A DNA stretch of 64,000 bases, taken from positions 1 through 64,000 of the forward strand of contig RPGO01000024.1 of assembly GCA_004193545.1 (NCBI GenBank), written 5' to 3'. The stretch's first letter is position 1, and each line of letters starts with the position of its first letter. The DNA comes from Candidatus Argoarchaeum ethanivorans. GTDB taxonomy: Archaea; Halobacteriota; Methanosarcinia; Methanosarcinales; EX4572-44. Positions 1 through 9,185 of the stretch are shown here, one piece after another. The position numbers and the translations under genes were made by a program. Under the pieces are notes generated by a model, which did not search any database, was not told the DNA's origin, and saw only the letters and a program-made list of their open reading frames with translations.

Positions 1-187
1 TTCGTGCAGAGATGCTTCGGTTTTCAAGGGCAGTATCGAGTGCATCCTCTGCAACCAGATCTATTTTTCGTGTAATGTCACGCGGTCGCACCTTTACCAG
101 TTCACCATAATCATCGCTGTTTGACATAGTCTCGATGACTACCTTTCGTATTTCCTGAGTGATTTCACATAGTGTATTAAGATTCAT
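1..187 (-). CDS. Inositol monophosphatase / fructose-bisphosphatase family protein (N-terminal fragment)
   Basis: An open frame starts at the ATG read from 187 and runs off the window edge after about 62 residues, so only the N-terminus is visible. It has the helical start of archaeal IMPase/FBPase proteins followed by RDITRKIDLVAEDAL, the usual segment where an Asp and an alternating-charge helix precede the metal site. The catalytic DPIDGT region lies outside the window. Family members remove phosphate from inositol-1-phosphate or fructose-1,6-bisphosphate. It lies downstream of the APS-kinase-like gene on the same strand, so it could instead be a CysQ-like nucleotidase, but the visible part cannot decide. 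Confidence 0.55.
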   Translation of the reverse strand, partial: MNLNTLCEITQEIRKVVIETMSNSDDYGELVKVRPRDITRKIDLVAEDALDTALENRSISAR

Positions 188-201
188 TAAATGCTTCACC
201 C

Positions 202-253
202 CTTGATTGCTAGCGCAATCAAGAACTAATTTCTGCACAACTTCGTTGCGCAG
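202..253. repeat. Hairpin repeat pair at the 3' end of the APS-kinase-like gene
   Basis: Two inverted repeats: a 22-bp palindrome at 202-223 with arms TTGATTGC/GCAATCAA, and a 21-bp hairpin at 233-253 with core GCACAACTTCGTTGCGC. They belong to the family dispersed through this window. The second hairpin supplies the last codons of the APS-kinase-like gene, giving its Cys/Ser-rich tail. Confidence 0.8.
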
Positions 254-785
254 AAAATAATTCACTTATTCGACTCGCTGCCTGTTTTGCGCATTCCTCG
301 ATACTGTTCTCTCTACTGTTAAGATGTATCCCCGGGTTTCGCGGTGCTTCATAAGCAATGTTCACTCCTGGAACGGTTGCATTTTTAGTAGTTGACTTTT
401 TATAGATGTCTGGCGGCGCATAAGTATTTTTTCTTCTCACTTCTCGCTCCATACACAGTTCAAGCGGGCATTCTATGTATGCTTCTGCAAAGTTTGGGAT
501 AAGCCCACGCGCAATATCACGGTATTGCTGTTTGTTGGCAGTTGCATCGATAAACACATTGATGCCGGATTCTGTCAACAGATATGCCATGTAAGCAAGT
601 GAAGCATACACAATATTTCGTTCTTCATCAGAGTATGTTGGGTCTGGTGTTATTATTTTTCGTATCTTGTCGAGCTGAAGTATCTTGATTTGATAGTTGT
701 GTTGGTTAAGTATCGCAGCAGTTTTTTCTGCGATAACGGTTTTTCCACTTCCAGGAAGTCCTGTGAACCAGACTGCGAAAGTCAT
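219..785 (-). CDS. cysC: Adenylylsulfate kinase-like P-loop kinase
   Basis: This 188-residue protein matches the APS kinase family in order: Walker A GLPGSGKT at about residues 9-16, a LQLDKIRK segment at the position of the LDGDxxR motif, SDEERN, a FIDAT stretch at the position of the substrate loop, ECPLELCMER, and a final YEAPRNP signature. APS kinase phosphorylates adenylylsulfate to PAPS; archaeal homologues of unknown substrate also exist, and the Asp-Gly-Asp of the classic motif is not intact here. It starts 4 bp after ilvC ends on the same strand and is probably cotranscribed with it and with the IMPase-like gene. The last ten or so residues come from an invading hairpin repeat, so the native C-terminus was probably shorter. 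Confidence 0.7.
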   Translation of the reverse strand: MTFAVWFTGLPGSGKTVIAEKTAAILNQHNYQIKILQLDKIRKIITPDPTYSDEERNIVYASLAYMAYLLTESGINVFIDATANKQQYRDIARGLIPNFAEAYIECPLELCMEREVRRKNTYAPPDIYKKSTTKNATVPGVNIAYEAPRNPGIHLNSRENSIEECAKQAASRISELFSAQRSCAEISS

Positions 786-789
786 AAAA

Positions 790-1782
790 TTATTGTTTAA
801 GCCATGTCATCCTGCTTCGTAGTTCTTTTCCGATTTGCTCGACTGGATGATTGTGCTCTTTTTTCTCCAGAGCATTCAGAACAGGCTTATTGGTTTTTCC
901 TTCAAGCACGAACTCGCGTGCAAATTCGCCGCTTTGAATTCGTTGCAGCGCCTCCTTCATAGCTTTGCGTGACTCGGCATTAATAATCTTTGGCCCAACA
1001 GTAAGCCCGCCATATTCTGCTGTATTTGAGACGTAGTACCACATCTTACTGAGACCTCCTTCATGAATAAGATCAACGATGAGCTTTAGTTCGTGAAGCG
1101 TCTCAAAGTATGCGATTTCTGGCTTGTATCCAGCCTCAACAAGTGTCTCAAAGGAGGCTTTTATAAGCTCGGTTACACCCCCGCAGAGATCCACCTGTTC
1201 ACCAAACAGATCGGTTTCGGTTTCTTCTGCAAAGCTTGTTTCGATTACACCAGCCCGCGTGCCACCAATTCCCCGGGCAAAGGCAAGACCAAGCTCTTTT
1301 GCTTTTCCACTTGCATCCTGGTATACTGCCAGAAGGCACGGCACACCAGCACCTTCAGTATATGTTCTGCGCACCAGGTAACCTGGGCCCTTTGGTGCTA
1401 CCATGAACACATCCACATCATCCGGTGGGATGATCTGATGATAATGAATATTAAAACCATGAGAGAACGAAATGGCACTGCCTTTGGAAATATTGGATGC
1501 AATCTCCTGCTGGTATACCATTGACTGCACCTCATCAGGCAGAAGGAGGTGAATAATATCTGCCTTCTTTGCAGCTTGTTCAATGCTTAATACATCCATT
1601 CCATCCGACAGAGCTGCATTCCATGAGTTTCCCCCCTCCCGTAAACCTACAACCACATTTAAACCAGAGTCAACAAGGTTTTGAGCCTGGGCAGCACCCT
1701 GGCTTCCATATCCAATAACTGCAATCGTCTTATCCTTCAGCAGATCGAGATTGGCATCTTCATCATAATACATCTGTACCAT
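790..1782 (-). CDS. ilvC: Ketol-acid reductoisomerase
   Basis: A class I (short) KARI of 330 residues, the usual length. It carries the Rossmann motif [12 protein letters not shown] near residue 24, the NADPH-binding loop GLREGG, the metal-binding segment [12 protein letters not shown] with its conserved Asp and Glu, and the C-terminal knotted domain with [12 protein letters not shown]. It catalyses isomerisation and reduction of acetolactate or acetohydroxybutyrate, the second common step of branched-chain amino-acid synthesis. ilvD lies upstream on the same strand, separated by about 165 bp that contain a hairpin repeat; the APS-kinase-like gene follows 4 bp downstream. The start at 1782 (MVQMYYDED) could also be the next Met, three codons in. 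Confidence 0.97.
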   Translation of the reverse strand: MVQMYYDEDANLDLLKDKTIAVIGYGSQGAAQAQNLVDSGLNVVVGLREGGNSWNAALSDGMDVLSIEQAAKKADIIHLLLPDEVQSMVYQQEIASNISKGSAISFSHGFNIHYHQIIPPDDVDVFMVAPKGPGYLVRRTYTEGAGVPCLLAVYQDASGKAKELGLAFARGIGGTRAGVIETSFAEETETDLFGEQVDLCGGVTELIKASFETLVEAGYKPEIAYFETLHELKLIVDLIHEGGLSKMWYYVSNTAEYGGLTVGPKIINAESRKAMKEALQRIQSGEFAREFVLEGKTNKPVLNALEKKEHNHPVEQIGKELRSRMTWLKQ

Positions 1783-1876
1783 ACTTATTCATCACCTTAC
1801 AAACAGTCTTTCAGTGTTAAACTCTAAGCTGGTTAATGTTATATAAATTAGACTGGCACTGTATCATTTTCCAGAG

Positions 1877-1928
1877 CTGCACAACTTCGTTGTGCAGAAT
1901 TAGTTCTTGATTCTCGCTAGCAATCGAG
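1877..1928. repeat. Hairpin repeat between ilvD and ilvC
   Basis: A perfect hairpin at 1877-1897 (core GCACAACTTCGTTGTGC) is followed by a decayed second hairpin at 1906-1928. Its left arm is of the TTGATT type and its right arm of the AATCGAG type, so the arms no longer match fully. It is in the same order and spacing as the copies at 10.7 and 47.9 kb. Confidence 0.8.
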
Positions 1929-1947
1929 TGCAAAAAACAAATTTTGA

Positions 1948-3633
1948 TTATTTTGCAATCAATGTATTATCGAGTACGGCACCATTATCTGCACCACTTA
2001 CTATTTTCTGGTATCGGCTCAAATATCCCTTGACTTCTCTTTGTGGTGGCTTCCAGTTTTTCCTTCGCTCACCAAGAACTGATGAATTCACCAATGTGTT
2101 TAAAATGCGTTTTGGAATGTCGATTTCGATCAAATCGCCGTTTTCAATGAGAGCAATTGGTCCACCATCTGCTGCCTCTGGTGTTACATGTCCAATACAT
2201 GGACCGCGTGTGCCACCAGAGAATCGCCCATCAGTTATCAGTGCCACTGAATCAATTAGTCCGGCACCAGCAATGGCTGAAGTTGGTGAGAGCATCTCAC
2301 GCATGCCAGGACCGCCACGCGGTCCTTCGTAGCGGATGATTACCACATCGCCCTCTCGTATTTCTTTTTTTATTATGGACCGCATACAGTCTTCTTCACT
2401 GTCAAATACACGTGCTGGTCCAGTGTGGGTTAACATCTTCTCATTTACGGCAGACTGCTTTACAACAGCACCGGACGGTGCAAGATTGCCTTTTAGTATT
2501 GCAATACCACCTTCGCTGTGCAGTGGTTTTTCGATGGTTGCAATTATCTCCCTGTTTGCTTTTGGGTTAAGAATGATAAAATCTTCGAGGTTTTGTTTTA
2601 GCGTTTTGCCGGTTACTGTCAGAACATCGGTGTTGAGTTTTGAAGTTAGTCGCTGCATCACTGCCTGCACTCCACCCGCCCTTTTAAAATCAAGGATAAA
2701 TTTGTTACCCCCTGGTCGAAGGCTTGTTAGATGTGGTGTGCTGCGACTTAAGTCATCAAATCTCGACAGTTTCAGATCGATTCCGAATTCCCTGGCAATT
2801 GCTATAAGGTGCAGTGTGGTATTGGTACTGCCACCAATTGCCATATCTACCATGATGGCATTATCAAACGACTGCTCATTAACGATTCGTCGAGCACACA
2901 GGTCTTTTTCAAGAAGCGCAATTATTTGCATTCCGCTTTTCTTGGCAAGCCGTATTTTTCTGGCATCAGTGGCATGATCGGTAGCACACCCGGGAAGGCT
3001 TAAACCGAGTGCTTCTGCCATGATTGACATCGTATTAGCAGTAAAAAGTCCAGCGCAGGAACCAGCACCACAACAGGCGCACTCTTCAAGTTCGTAGAGC
3101 TCTTGCTCTGTAATAGAACCACTTTGATAAGCTCCCACTGCTTCGAATACTGAGATTACATCGCACTCTTTATCTTCGACAAACCCCGGGAGCATTGCAC
3201 CTCCAGTAACAACAACTGTGGGAATGTCCAACCGTCCGGCAGCCATTAAATGACCTGGTATGATTTTATCACAACTCGGAATCATCACCATGGCATCGAA
3301 TCTCTGTCCCTCCACCATCACTTCGATGCTGTCAGCAATAATCTCACGGCTTGGCAGTGAGTATTTCATGCCTTCATGCCCCATGCAGATGCCATCACAG
3401 ACTCCAATGGTGTTGAATTCAAAAGGCACTCCTCCGGATAGGCGAATGCCAGCTTTAACTGCCTCTGCAACTTTATTCAGATGAATATGCCCTGGAACAA
3501 TTTCATTCCACGAGTTTACCACTGCTATAAATGGTCGATTAATTTCTTCATCTATGATTCCCACGGCTTTAAGTAGCGAGCGGTGAGGAGCCCGTTCAAA
3601 ACCATCTGTAACACTTGAACTTCTAAGAGACAT
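1948..3633 (-). CDS. ilvD: Dihydroxy-acid dehydratase
   Basis: Full-length IlvD (561 residues from the preferred start). It contains [29 protein letters not shown] with the Fe-S cysteines, [49 protein letters not shown] and [16 protein letters not shown], all in family order. It dehydrates dihydroxyisovalerate and dihydroxymethylvalerate to the 2-keto acids, after IlvC. The frame opens seven codons earlier (3654), but the family begins at [11 protein letters not shown], so the start is placed at 3633. It is transcribed towards ilvC. No other branched-chain gene lies upstream; the neighbour there is the divergent prenyltransferase. Confidence 0.97.
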   Translation of the reverse strand: MSLRSSSVTDGFERAPHRSLLKAVGIIDEEINRPFIAVVNSWNEIVPGHIHLNKVAEAVKAGIRLSGGVPFEFNTIGVCDGICMGHEGMKYSLPSREIIADSIEVMVEGQRFDAMVMIPSCDKIIPGHLMAAGRLDIPTVVVTGGAMLPGFVEDKECDVISVFEAVGAYQSGSITEQELYELEECACCGAGSCAGLFTANTMSIMAEALGLSLPGCATDHATDARKIRLAKKSGMQIIALLEKDLCARRIVNEQSFDNAIMVDMAIGGSTNTTLHLIAIAREFGIDLKLSRFDDLSRSTPHLTSLRPGGNKFILDFKRAGGVQAVMQRLTSKLNTDVLTVTGKTLKQNLEDFIILNPKANREIIATIEKPLHSEGGIAILKGNLAPSGAVVKQSAVNEKMLTHTGPARVFDSEEDCMRSIIKKEIREGDVVIIRYEGPRGGPGMREMLSPTSAIAGAGLIDSVALITDGRFSGGTRGPCIGHVTPEAADGGPIALIENGDLIEIDIPKRILNTLVNSSVLGERRKNWKPPQREVKGYLSRYQKIVSGADNGAVLDNTLIAK

Positions 3634-3753
3634 GATCGTTAAGCATGCATACATAAATCATAAACCTTTTCAAATGGACACAATAAAAAGCGTGGTTTGC
3701 GGCTGTGATTAATCAATGCGAGATTTGATTCTAATTTGACAGCCTCTGTTGGT

Positions 3754-3798
3754 GTTGACTGGCAGTATAGAAAAGTTTATACTTTCTTACATATAAAT
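3754..3798 (+). promoter_or_regulatory. Promoter block shared with the polyprenyl synthase gene
   Basis: GTTGACTGGCAGT is followed after four bases by a GAAAAGTTTATACTTTCTT stretch that contains an archaeal TATA box (AAAGTTTATA). Nearly the same block occurs at 62156-62200 in front of the polyprenyl synthase gene. The TATA box lies about 30 bp before the start codon and RBS of the gene at 3811, as expected for a core promoter. The GTTGACTGGCAGT part would be an operator or activator site; that part is inference. Confidence 0.65.
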
Positions 3799-3810
3799 AG
3801 GAGGACAAAT

Positions 3811-4692
3811 ATGGTTACTCTGCCAGCAGATGAAGATATACACGCGATGTTTGATGATTACTGCGCAAGCATTGGGATTGACGGTTCCAAAAAGAACATG
3901 AAACAGTTGGTTATATATGATATGACTGACGGAAACAGGACCTCCACCACTCTTGAAGGATCTGAAGCTTATTTTGATGGTGGACTTTTTGTGATGAGAT
4001 TCGTCCATTGTCTAAAAGTATTGGGTGCAAAAAATAGTTATATAAATGTTATACATGAGGGACACAAAAAGAGAATAAATTATAAAGAGATATATGAAGG
4101 CATGCGGCGACATGTCGAAGTGTACAGAGAATATGCTAAGAGCAATCGTGTAAGATTAAGGCCCATCGGCAATTATGACGCTCACATCAAGCCAGATGGT
4201 ACTGACTACGATCTAAGAGAAGACCTTAAACAGCTCGAAGAGATGACTGCAAAAAACAGGGAACATACTGTGCATTTTATGATTAATTATTCTACACGAT
4301 GGGCAGCAGAAGAAGGGGGAAAAGTTTTTAAAACACTGCCTGAAGCAAATGTGGTTCTACGGCATGCTAAAGGATATATAAATGGGGACATGTGGCTTTA
4401 TGGAAAATTGAACAACAACAGTTTTGTTTATGCCCAGAATGGTTCATCCAGCATTAACTGGAGTGATAGACAGATCATAATGCTTATTGCTTTATGTCTT
4501 AGAAGTATGCTGCTCAATAAAGGAACACACATGTCTAAAAAATATGAACAAGGAGAAAGAGAAACTGTACGAAGAAAAAGAGAGATAGAGCTCTCTCTTA
4601 TTCACCAATCATTATATAATAAAACAGATACAGCATTGCCAAAACGAGTTATTATTTTTAGTTCATACGGACCTGAGATTTATGAGTTTTAA
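3811..4692 (+). CDS. Divergent cis-prenyltransferase (UppS-family) homologue
   Basis: A 293-residue protein when started at 3811, where GGAGG sits seven bases upstream; an earlier in-frame ATG would fall inside the promoter. It shows the cis-prenyltransferase layout: a DGNR motif at about residues 40-43 (as in the MDGNRR active site), then a VLGAKNSYINVIHEG strand, then NYSTRWAAEE, equivalent to the NYGGR segment. The diphosphate-binding RxSGExRLSNFLxWQ motif is not recognisable and is replaced by VLRHAKGYINGDMW followed by an unusual Asn-rich stretch. The family joins isopentenyl units with Z geometry, or in some archaeal members makes irregular linkages. The substrate is unknown. Its promoter matches that of the polyprenyl synthase at 62.2 kb, which suggests a shared isoprenoid role. 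Confidence 0.6.
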   Translation: MVTLPADEDIHAMFDDYCASIGIDGSKKNMKQLVIYDMTDGNRTSTTLEGSEAYFDGGLFVMRFVHCLKVLGAKNSYINVIHEGHKKRINYKEIYEGMRRHVEVYREYAKSNRVRLRPIGNYDAHIKPDGTDYDLREDLKQLEEMTAKNREHTVHFMINYSTRWAAEEGGKVFKTLPEANVVLRHAKGYINGDMWLYGKLNNNSFVYAQNGSSSINWSDRQIIMLIALCLRSMLLNKGTHMSKKYEQGERETVRRKREIELSLIHQSLYNKTDTALPKRVIIFSSYGPEIYEF

Positions 4693-4860
4693 TCTCCAGA
4701 ATGGAATCGAAAGGTATATGTACTATTAAGCTATAGTAAGGTATGCAAGTGAGCAAGATAAGCTCTTTTTCGATACTCTAACCCCCACTTCCATCCCCTA
4801 ACTTGCTCACTTGCCCACCTCCTTGATTATATATCTACCCAACTCGATTTTTGGGTAGTT

Positions 4861-5319
4861 TTATATTTCTTTTTTTGCATCTTGAAGCATTTTGTTATGG
4901 TCAAAGGCAAGATTATCTGGTAACTGCCCCAGTGCAAATGTAGAAGCGTCTTTTGCATCAGTGGCAGCTTTTAGCTCACCTGCCCCCTTTGCGAGATAGG
5001 TAATGGATACGGTATGGCCACGTGGATCGCGCCCCGGGTCTGAGTATACACCAACCAGTTTTATAAGCGTCACATCAAGTCCAGTTTCCTCTTTTGCCTC
5101 ACGCACGGCAGCTTGCTCCACGGTTTCGCCGATTTCAACAAACCCGCCTGGAAAAGCATAACAATTTTGATATGGTTGGTTTTTTCGTTTGATTAAGACA
5201 ATCTGATTGTGATAGAAAATTATAATATCCACTGTGAGGGAGGGTGTCCGTGGTCTCGTGTCTGCACACAACGTGTGTGGAAATAACGAATCTTGGTGTG
5301 GTTTCATGTCTTTATTCAC
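4861..5319 (-). CDS. Nudix hydrolase
   Basis: A 152-residue Nudix protein with a full Nudix box: GGFVEIGETVEQAAVREAKEE followed by TG, i.e. GX5EX7REUXEEXGU, at about residues 57-79. The upstream strand (VDIIIFYHNQIVLIKRKNQP) and the downstream GVYSDPGRDPRGHTVS segment resemble the ADP-ribose pyrophosphatase subgroup of archaea. The likely reaction is hydrolysis of a nucleoside diphosphate linked to another group, such as ADP-ribose; the exact substrate cannot be read. The start may be MNKDMKPH or the Met at MKPH. It ends a minus-strand run that begins with hisB and the winged-helix gene, with 24 bp to the latter. Confidence 0.85.
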   Translation of the reverse strand: MNKDMKPHQDSLFPHTLCADTRPRTPSLTVDIIIFYHNQIVLIKRKNQPYQNCYAFPGGFVEIGETVEQAAVREAKEETGLDVTLIKLVGVYSDPGRDPRGHTVSITYLAKGAGELKAATDAKDASTFALGQLPDNLAFDHNKMLQDAKKEI

Positions 5320-5343
5320 TCAAGCTGTTGCTTTATTCGTTAC

Positions 5344-5625
5344 TTATTCACTTAATTGTTGCAGTTGATCAGTGATGTTTTTTATTCTTTCACCAAGTTG
5401 CTGCTTGAATTTGATAGCTTTTTCTGTAGGGCTTGCACCGTATTGTGTTGGGGTTATCATTCCTTTCTGTTCAAGCACACGCAGAGAATAGCGGATTTTA
5501 TGCTCCGGAATGTTAGTCTCATCTGCTATTTTTCGTATGCCAATCGGCATGCCATCAATTACTTTTTGTAACACAATCGTGTGTCGTTGAAGTAACTCCA
5601 GTTCATGTTCGATGCGCTCAAACAA
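5344..5625 (-). CDS. Small archaeal winged-helix protein
   Basis: A 93-residue protein. After an N-terminal helix (FERIEHELELLQRHTIVLQKV) it has a clear winged-helix pattern: IGIRKIADETNIPEHKIRYSLRVLEQ as helix-turn-helix, then KGMITPTQYGASPTEKA as the wing, then a C-terminal coiled-coil-like helix that probably dimerises. It resembles small archaeal regulators that follow a conserved gene. It sits 23 bp downstream of hisB on the same strand. Its target is unknown. Confidence 0.65.
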   Translation of the reverse strand: MFERIEHELELLQRHTIVLQKVIDGMPIGIRKIADETNIPEHKIRYSLRVLEQKGMITPTQYGASPTEKAIKFKQQLGERIKNITDQLQQLSE

Positions 5626-5648
5626 CAGATGCTCCCCTCCGCTCGTAT

Positions 5649-6227
5649 TTACAGAACCCCTTTCGTACTTGGCACACTGGCTCCTTCTATCACGCAGCTT
5701 CGCCGAAGCGCTACACCGAATGCCTTAAACAATGCTTCACAAATGTGATGGTCATTATCCCCCTTAGCTTCGATGTGAAGAGTGATTTCGGCATGCGATA
5801 CCAACGACAGAAAGAAATGCTCTACCATCTGTGTGTTCATGCTGCCAACAAAACTTGTTTTAAAGGCAGAGCTATAAACAAGGAAGCTTCGGCCACTCAC
5901 ATCGATTGCCGCCGATGCAATTGCTTCATCCATTGGTATGCGAGCCTCACCAAACCGTGCAATGCCCTTTTTATTTCCAAAGCTCTTAGCAATAGCAGAA
6001 CCAAGCACAATCCCGACATCCTCTATGGTGTGATGCTCGTCCACTTCAAGATCGCCAGATGCTTTCACTGTTAGATCAAATCGCCCATGTGTTGCAAAAC
6101 TGGTAAGTATATGGTCAAAAAAACCAATACCTGTAGCTACATCAGCAGTCCCGTTACCATCAAGAGAGAAATAAACCATAACATCTGTTTCGTTTGTTTT
6201 ACGGGTTATTTTAGCCGTCCTTGACAA
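5649..6227 (-). CDS. hisB: Imidazoleglycerol-phosphate dehydratase
   Basis: Archaeal monofunctional HisB. It carries the two metal-binding signatures FFDHILTSFATHG / DEHHTIEDVGI and HFFLSLVSHAEITLH / DNDHHICEALFKAFG, all in order. It dehydrates imidazole glycerol phosphate in histidine synthesis. The frame can open with an ATG at 6254, but family proteins start close to RTAKITRKTNETD. A TTG at 6225-6227 with GGTGAT a few bases upstream gives a 192-residue protein of normal length, so that start is preferred. No other his gene is in the window. The gene diverges from thiI across about 90 bp. Confidence 0.95.
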   Translation of the reverse strand: MSRTAKITRKTNETDVMVYFSLDGNGTADVATGIGFFDHILTSFATHGRFDLTVKASGDLEVDEHHTIEDVGIVLGSAIAKSFGNKKGIARFGEARIPMDEAIASAAIDVSGRSFLVYSSAFKTSFVGSMNTQMVEHFFLSLVSHAEITLHIEAKGDNDHHICEALFKAFGVALRRSCVIEGASVPSTKGVL

Positions 6228-6314
6228 ACAATCACCACATCTTACTTGTAACAAGTATTATTAAAGCTGTTTGTAGAAATCCTTATGTGTTACAATTGAT
6301 TACAACCAGCTTTA

Positions 6315-7478
6315 ATGCAACTAAAATCTGATGTTGTAATTGTCAGATATGGTGAGATCGCTCTTAAAAGCCAGAGAACTCGAAATCGATATGAACATAT
6401 CCTGATTAGCAATATAAAAAAGATGCTCGACTTAAACAATGTGGACTATAGCGAAGTTACTCGTGACCAGGGGCGCATTTTTATTCATACAACAGATGAG
6501 GTTGCTGTAGACGTTACTTCTAAGGTACTGGGAGTGGTTTCGGTGAGCCCGGCGGTTACAACTACGTCCAGGTTGGATGACATCACCAAGCTTGCTGCAA
6601 AGGTTGGAGAGCAAATCATTAGACATGGTGAAAGCTTTGCAATACGTGCACGGCGTGCTGGAGTCCACGAATTTACATCAATAGATATAGCCCGGCAATG
6701 TGGTGGTGCAGTTATTGAAAAGGTTGGGGATAAACATGCACACGTTAATCTTTCCTCGCCAGATAAACAGATCTTTGTTGAGGTTCGCCAGCGCCATTCC
6801 TATGTGCACACTGAAGTTGTCCAGGGCATGGGGGGGCTTCCTGTCGGTACGCAGGGAAAGATGGTAGCCCTTATCTCGGGCGGAATTGACTCGCCGGTTG
6901 CAGCATGGTTAATGATGAAGCGTGGGTGTGAGATTGTTTTTGTGTACTGCAATAATGAGCCGTTTTCAGATGAAAGCAATCGAGAGCGTGCAATGGAATG
7001 CATCGAAGCACTACAGGCATGGTCTCCCCGGAAACTCAAGGTATACGAAGCAGCGAATGGTAAAAACCTTGAAGCTTTTTTAGATACATGTAAAGAGAGT
7101 TTGTTGTGTGTGCTGTGTAGACGCATGATGTATCGGATTGCAGGCGAGATTATGAAAAAAGAAGGGGCGTATGGCATCATCACAGGTTCGTCACTGGGAC
7201 AGGTGGCATCACAAACATCAGAGAATTTGATGACTGAAATATATACTTTTAATTACCCAATCTACCACCCATTAATTGGACTGGATAAAAAAGAGATTAT
7301 CGCAATCGCACAAAGAATCGGGACATACGAACCTTCAATAATACCTGCCAAAGAATGCAGCGTGGTACCTGACCATCCGGCAACCGCAGCCAAAATAAGT
7401 GATGTGCTTGAAGCCGAAGAAAATCTTAATATCAAACAGATGTTACAACATACACTTGAATGCACGAAGAAACTTTAA
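6315..7478 (+). CDS. thiI: tRNA 4-thiouridine synthase / sulfurtransferase ThiI
   Basis: A 387-residue protein. It begins with a ferredoxin-like region and THUMP domain (VRYGEIALKSQRTRNRYE, residues about 10-165), then a PP-loop ATP pyrophosphatase domain with SGGIDSPVAAWLMMKRG near residue 188. It ends without a rhodanese domain, as is usual in methanogens. It adenylates U8 of tRNA for sulfur insertion; CVLCRRMM provides cysteines in the catalytic half. It stands alone, with hisB divergent and hairpin repeats directly downstream. Confidence 0.93.
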   Translation: MQLKSDVVIVRYGEIALKSQRTRNRYEHILISNIKKMLDLNNVDYSEVTRDQGRIFIHTTDEVAVDVTSKVLGVVSVSPAVTTTSRLDDITKLAAKVGEQIIRHGESFAIRARRAGVHEFTSIDIARQCGGAVIEKVGDKHAHVNLSSPDKQIFVEVRQRHSYVHTEVVQGMGGLPVGTQGKMVALISGGIDSPVAAWLMMKRGCEIVFVYCNNEPFSDESNRERAMECIEALQAWSPRKLKVYEAANGKNLEAFLDTCKESLLCVLCRRMMYRIAGEIMKKEGAYGIITGSSLGQVASQTSENLMTEIYTFNYPIYHPLIGLDKKEIIAIAQRIGTYEPSIIPAKECSVVPDHPATAAKISDVLEAEENLNIKQMLQHTLECTKKL

Positions 7479-7480
7479 AA

Positions 7481-7605
7481 ACTGCACAACTTCGCTTTCG
7501 CAGAAATACCAGTACCCTTTGATTCTTGACTCTCACAAGCACTGCACAACTTCGCTTTCGCAGAAATACCAGTACCCTTTGATTCTTGATTACGAAGTAA
7601 TCAAG
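7481..7605. repeat. Two tandem 60-bp units plus a hairpin, downstream of thiI
   Basis: Units at 7481-7540 and 7541-7600 are almost identical; each begins ACTGCACAACTTCGCTTTCG and continues with a pyrimidine-rich ACCAGTACCC segment. The second unit runs into a perfect hairpin at 7585-7605 (core TTGATTACGAAGTAATCAA). In both units the first hairpin has decayed (GTTG replaced by CTTTC). These are tandem copies of the dispersed composite repeat. Confidence 0.85.
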
Positions 7606-7670
7606 TGCAGAAATAACGAACGTTATCGAAAGTTTTATAAATAGGAAAATAGTAAAGTGAGATAAATAAA

Positions 7671-9113
7671 ATGGAGAAGAAAAAAATGAAAAGCAAAAGA
7701 AACATATCTTGGAAGATATCGGTGTTTGCACTTCTTTTCGCAGTACTGGCAGTTATAAGCATTGGATGCGCATCCGCTGATACGATTTATGTGCCTGACA
7801 ACCACACGACGATCCAGCAGGCAGTTAATAACGCTTCTTCAGGCGATATCATCATCGTTAGAGATGGCACACACAACGAAAACGTGGATGTGAACAAGTC
7901 GTATTTAACCATCCGCTCTGAGAACGGCAGTGTAAATTGCATCGTAAACGCAGCGGATTCAGGCGATCACGTCTTTAATGTAACTGCAAATTATGTCAAC
8001 ATCACTGGGTTCACGGTGGAAAATGCGACTGGAACTGACAAGGCAGGAATATATCTTAACAGCACGCAGCACTGCAACATTTCTGCTAATAACGTAATGA
8101 ACAACTACTTCGGCATCTACCTGTATTCTTCGAGCAACAACACGCTCACGGACAACAACGCAAGCTCGAACAACGACTACGGCATCTACCTGGAATCTTC
8201 GAGCAGCAACACGCTCATAAACAACACTGCGAACTCGAACACACAGCACGGCATCTTGCTGTATTCTTCGAGCAACAACAACCTCACGAGCAACACCGTT
8301 AACTCGAACACACAGCACGGCATCTCCCTGGAGTCTTCAAGCAACAACACACTCACGAGCAACACCGCTAACTCGAACACACAGCACGGCATCTGCCTGT
8401 GGTATTCGAGCAACAACAACACGCTCACAGAGAACACCGCTAACTCAAACGGTTGTGGCATCTACCTGTATTCTTCGAGCAACAACAACACGCTCACGAG
8501 TAACAACGCTTCGAGCAACAACTACGGCATCCGCCTGGATTCGAGCAACTACAACAATCTTTTGAGTAACAACGCCTACAACAATTCCTATGGCATCTAC
8601 CCGTGGTCTTCGAGCAACAACAACCTCACAGAGAACACTGCGAACTCGAACCATTATGGCGTCTACCTGCGATCTTCGAGCAACAACAGCATCTCCTGCA
8701 ATCTGGTGTATAACAATACAGAAGCGGGATTCTACTTAATTGATGGAAGCACTGGTAACACGATTGAGCGCAACAACATTGTCGAGAACGGCGCGTACAA
8801 CGGGACGAGCGGTGGCTGGGAATGGAACTTCTACAACGATCAATCAGATAATGTGAGTGCAAAATACAACTGGTGGGGAACTGTTGTTCCTTCAGAGATA
8901 GCAGCAAGCATCAACGAGGATACCGGAAGTGTGGACTACAGCGGCTATCTCGACGGGCCATCTCCGTGCGCACCCGGTTACCGACAACCAGCGCCAATAC
9001 CAGCGCCAATACCAGCGCCTGCATTCAGCGTAATTGGATTGCTTGCTTTGATTGGCATATTGAGCATCGTTCTTGCAGTAGCAACATTGAAGAGAAGTGA
9101 GAATAATAAATAA
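7671..9113 (+). CDS. Secreted parallel beta-helix (NosD-type) surface protein
   Basis: A 480-residue surface protein. Residues 1-37 form a signal peptide with a basic start, a hydrophobic core and an end at ASA before DTIYVP. A pectate-lyase-like start (TIQQAVNNASSGDIIIV) is followed by about a dozen right-handed beta-helix turns of the YGIYLxSSSNNTLTxNxANSN type. These are very rich in Asn-X-Ser/Thr sequons, so N-glycosylation is likely. The C-terminus has a PAPIPAPIPAPA linker, one membrane helix and a positive tail, so it is probably cell-anchored. A TATA-like TTTTATAAATA lies about 35 bp upstream. Its first 35 codons and a further block near 8010-8105 are almost identical to the gene at 9454, a recent duplicate or a gene-conversion partner. 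Confidence 0.85.
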   Translation: MEKKKMKSKRNISWKISVFALLFAVLAVISIGCASADTIYVPDNHTTIQQAVNNASSGDIIIVRDGTHNENVDVNKSYLTIRSENGSVNCIVNAADSGDHVFNVTANYVNITGFTVENATGTDKAGIYLNSTQHCNISANNVMNNYFGIYLYSSSNNTLTDNNASSNNDYGIYLESSSSNTLINNTANSNTQHGILLYSSSNNNLTSNTVNSNTQHGISLESSSNNTLTSNTANSNTQHGICLWYSSNNNTLTENTANSNGCGIYLYSSSNNNTLTSNNASSNNYGIRLDSSNYNNLLSNNAYNNSYGIYPWSSSNNNLTENTANSNHYGVYLRSSSNNSISCNLVYNNTEAGFYLIDGSTGNTIERNNIVENGAYNGTSGGWEWNFYNDQSDNVSAKYNWWGTVVPSEIAASINEDTGSVDYSGYLDGPSPCAPGYRQPAPIPAPIPAPAFSVIGLLALIGILSIVLAVATLKRSENNK

Positions 9114-9185
9114 TCCCCCCTCTTTTTTATTTTTTATTAAAAACAAATACCAAAATGTGATGGATAACATGGGCTCTATCCTGGT

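Noticed and set aside
7481-7605. CRISPR-like array after thiI
   Set aside because: Only two units, directly adjacent with no distinct spacers; the unit is a composite hairpin repeat.
8186-8907. Long minus-strand frames opposite the beta-helix genes
   Set aside because: They are shadows of the Asn/Ser-rich repeats, with low-complexity Val/Arg/Cys composition and no domain.
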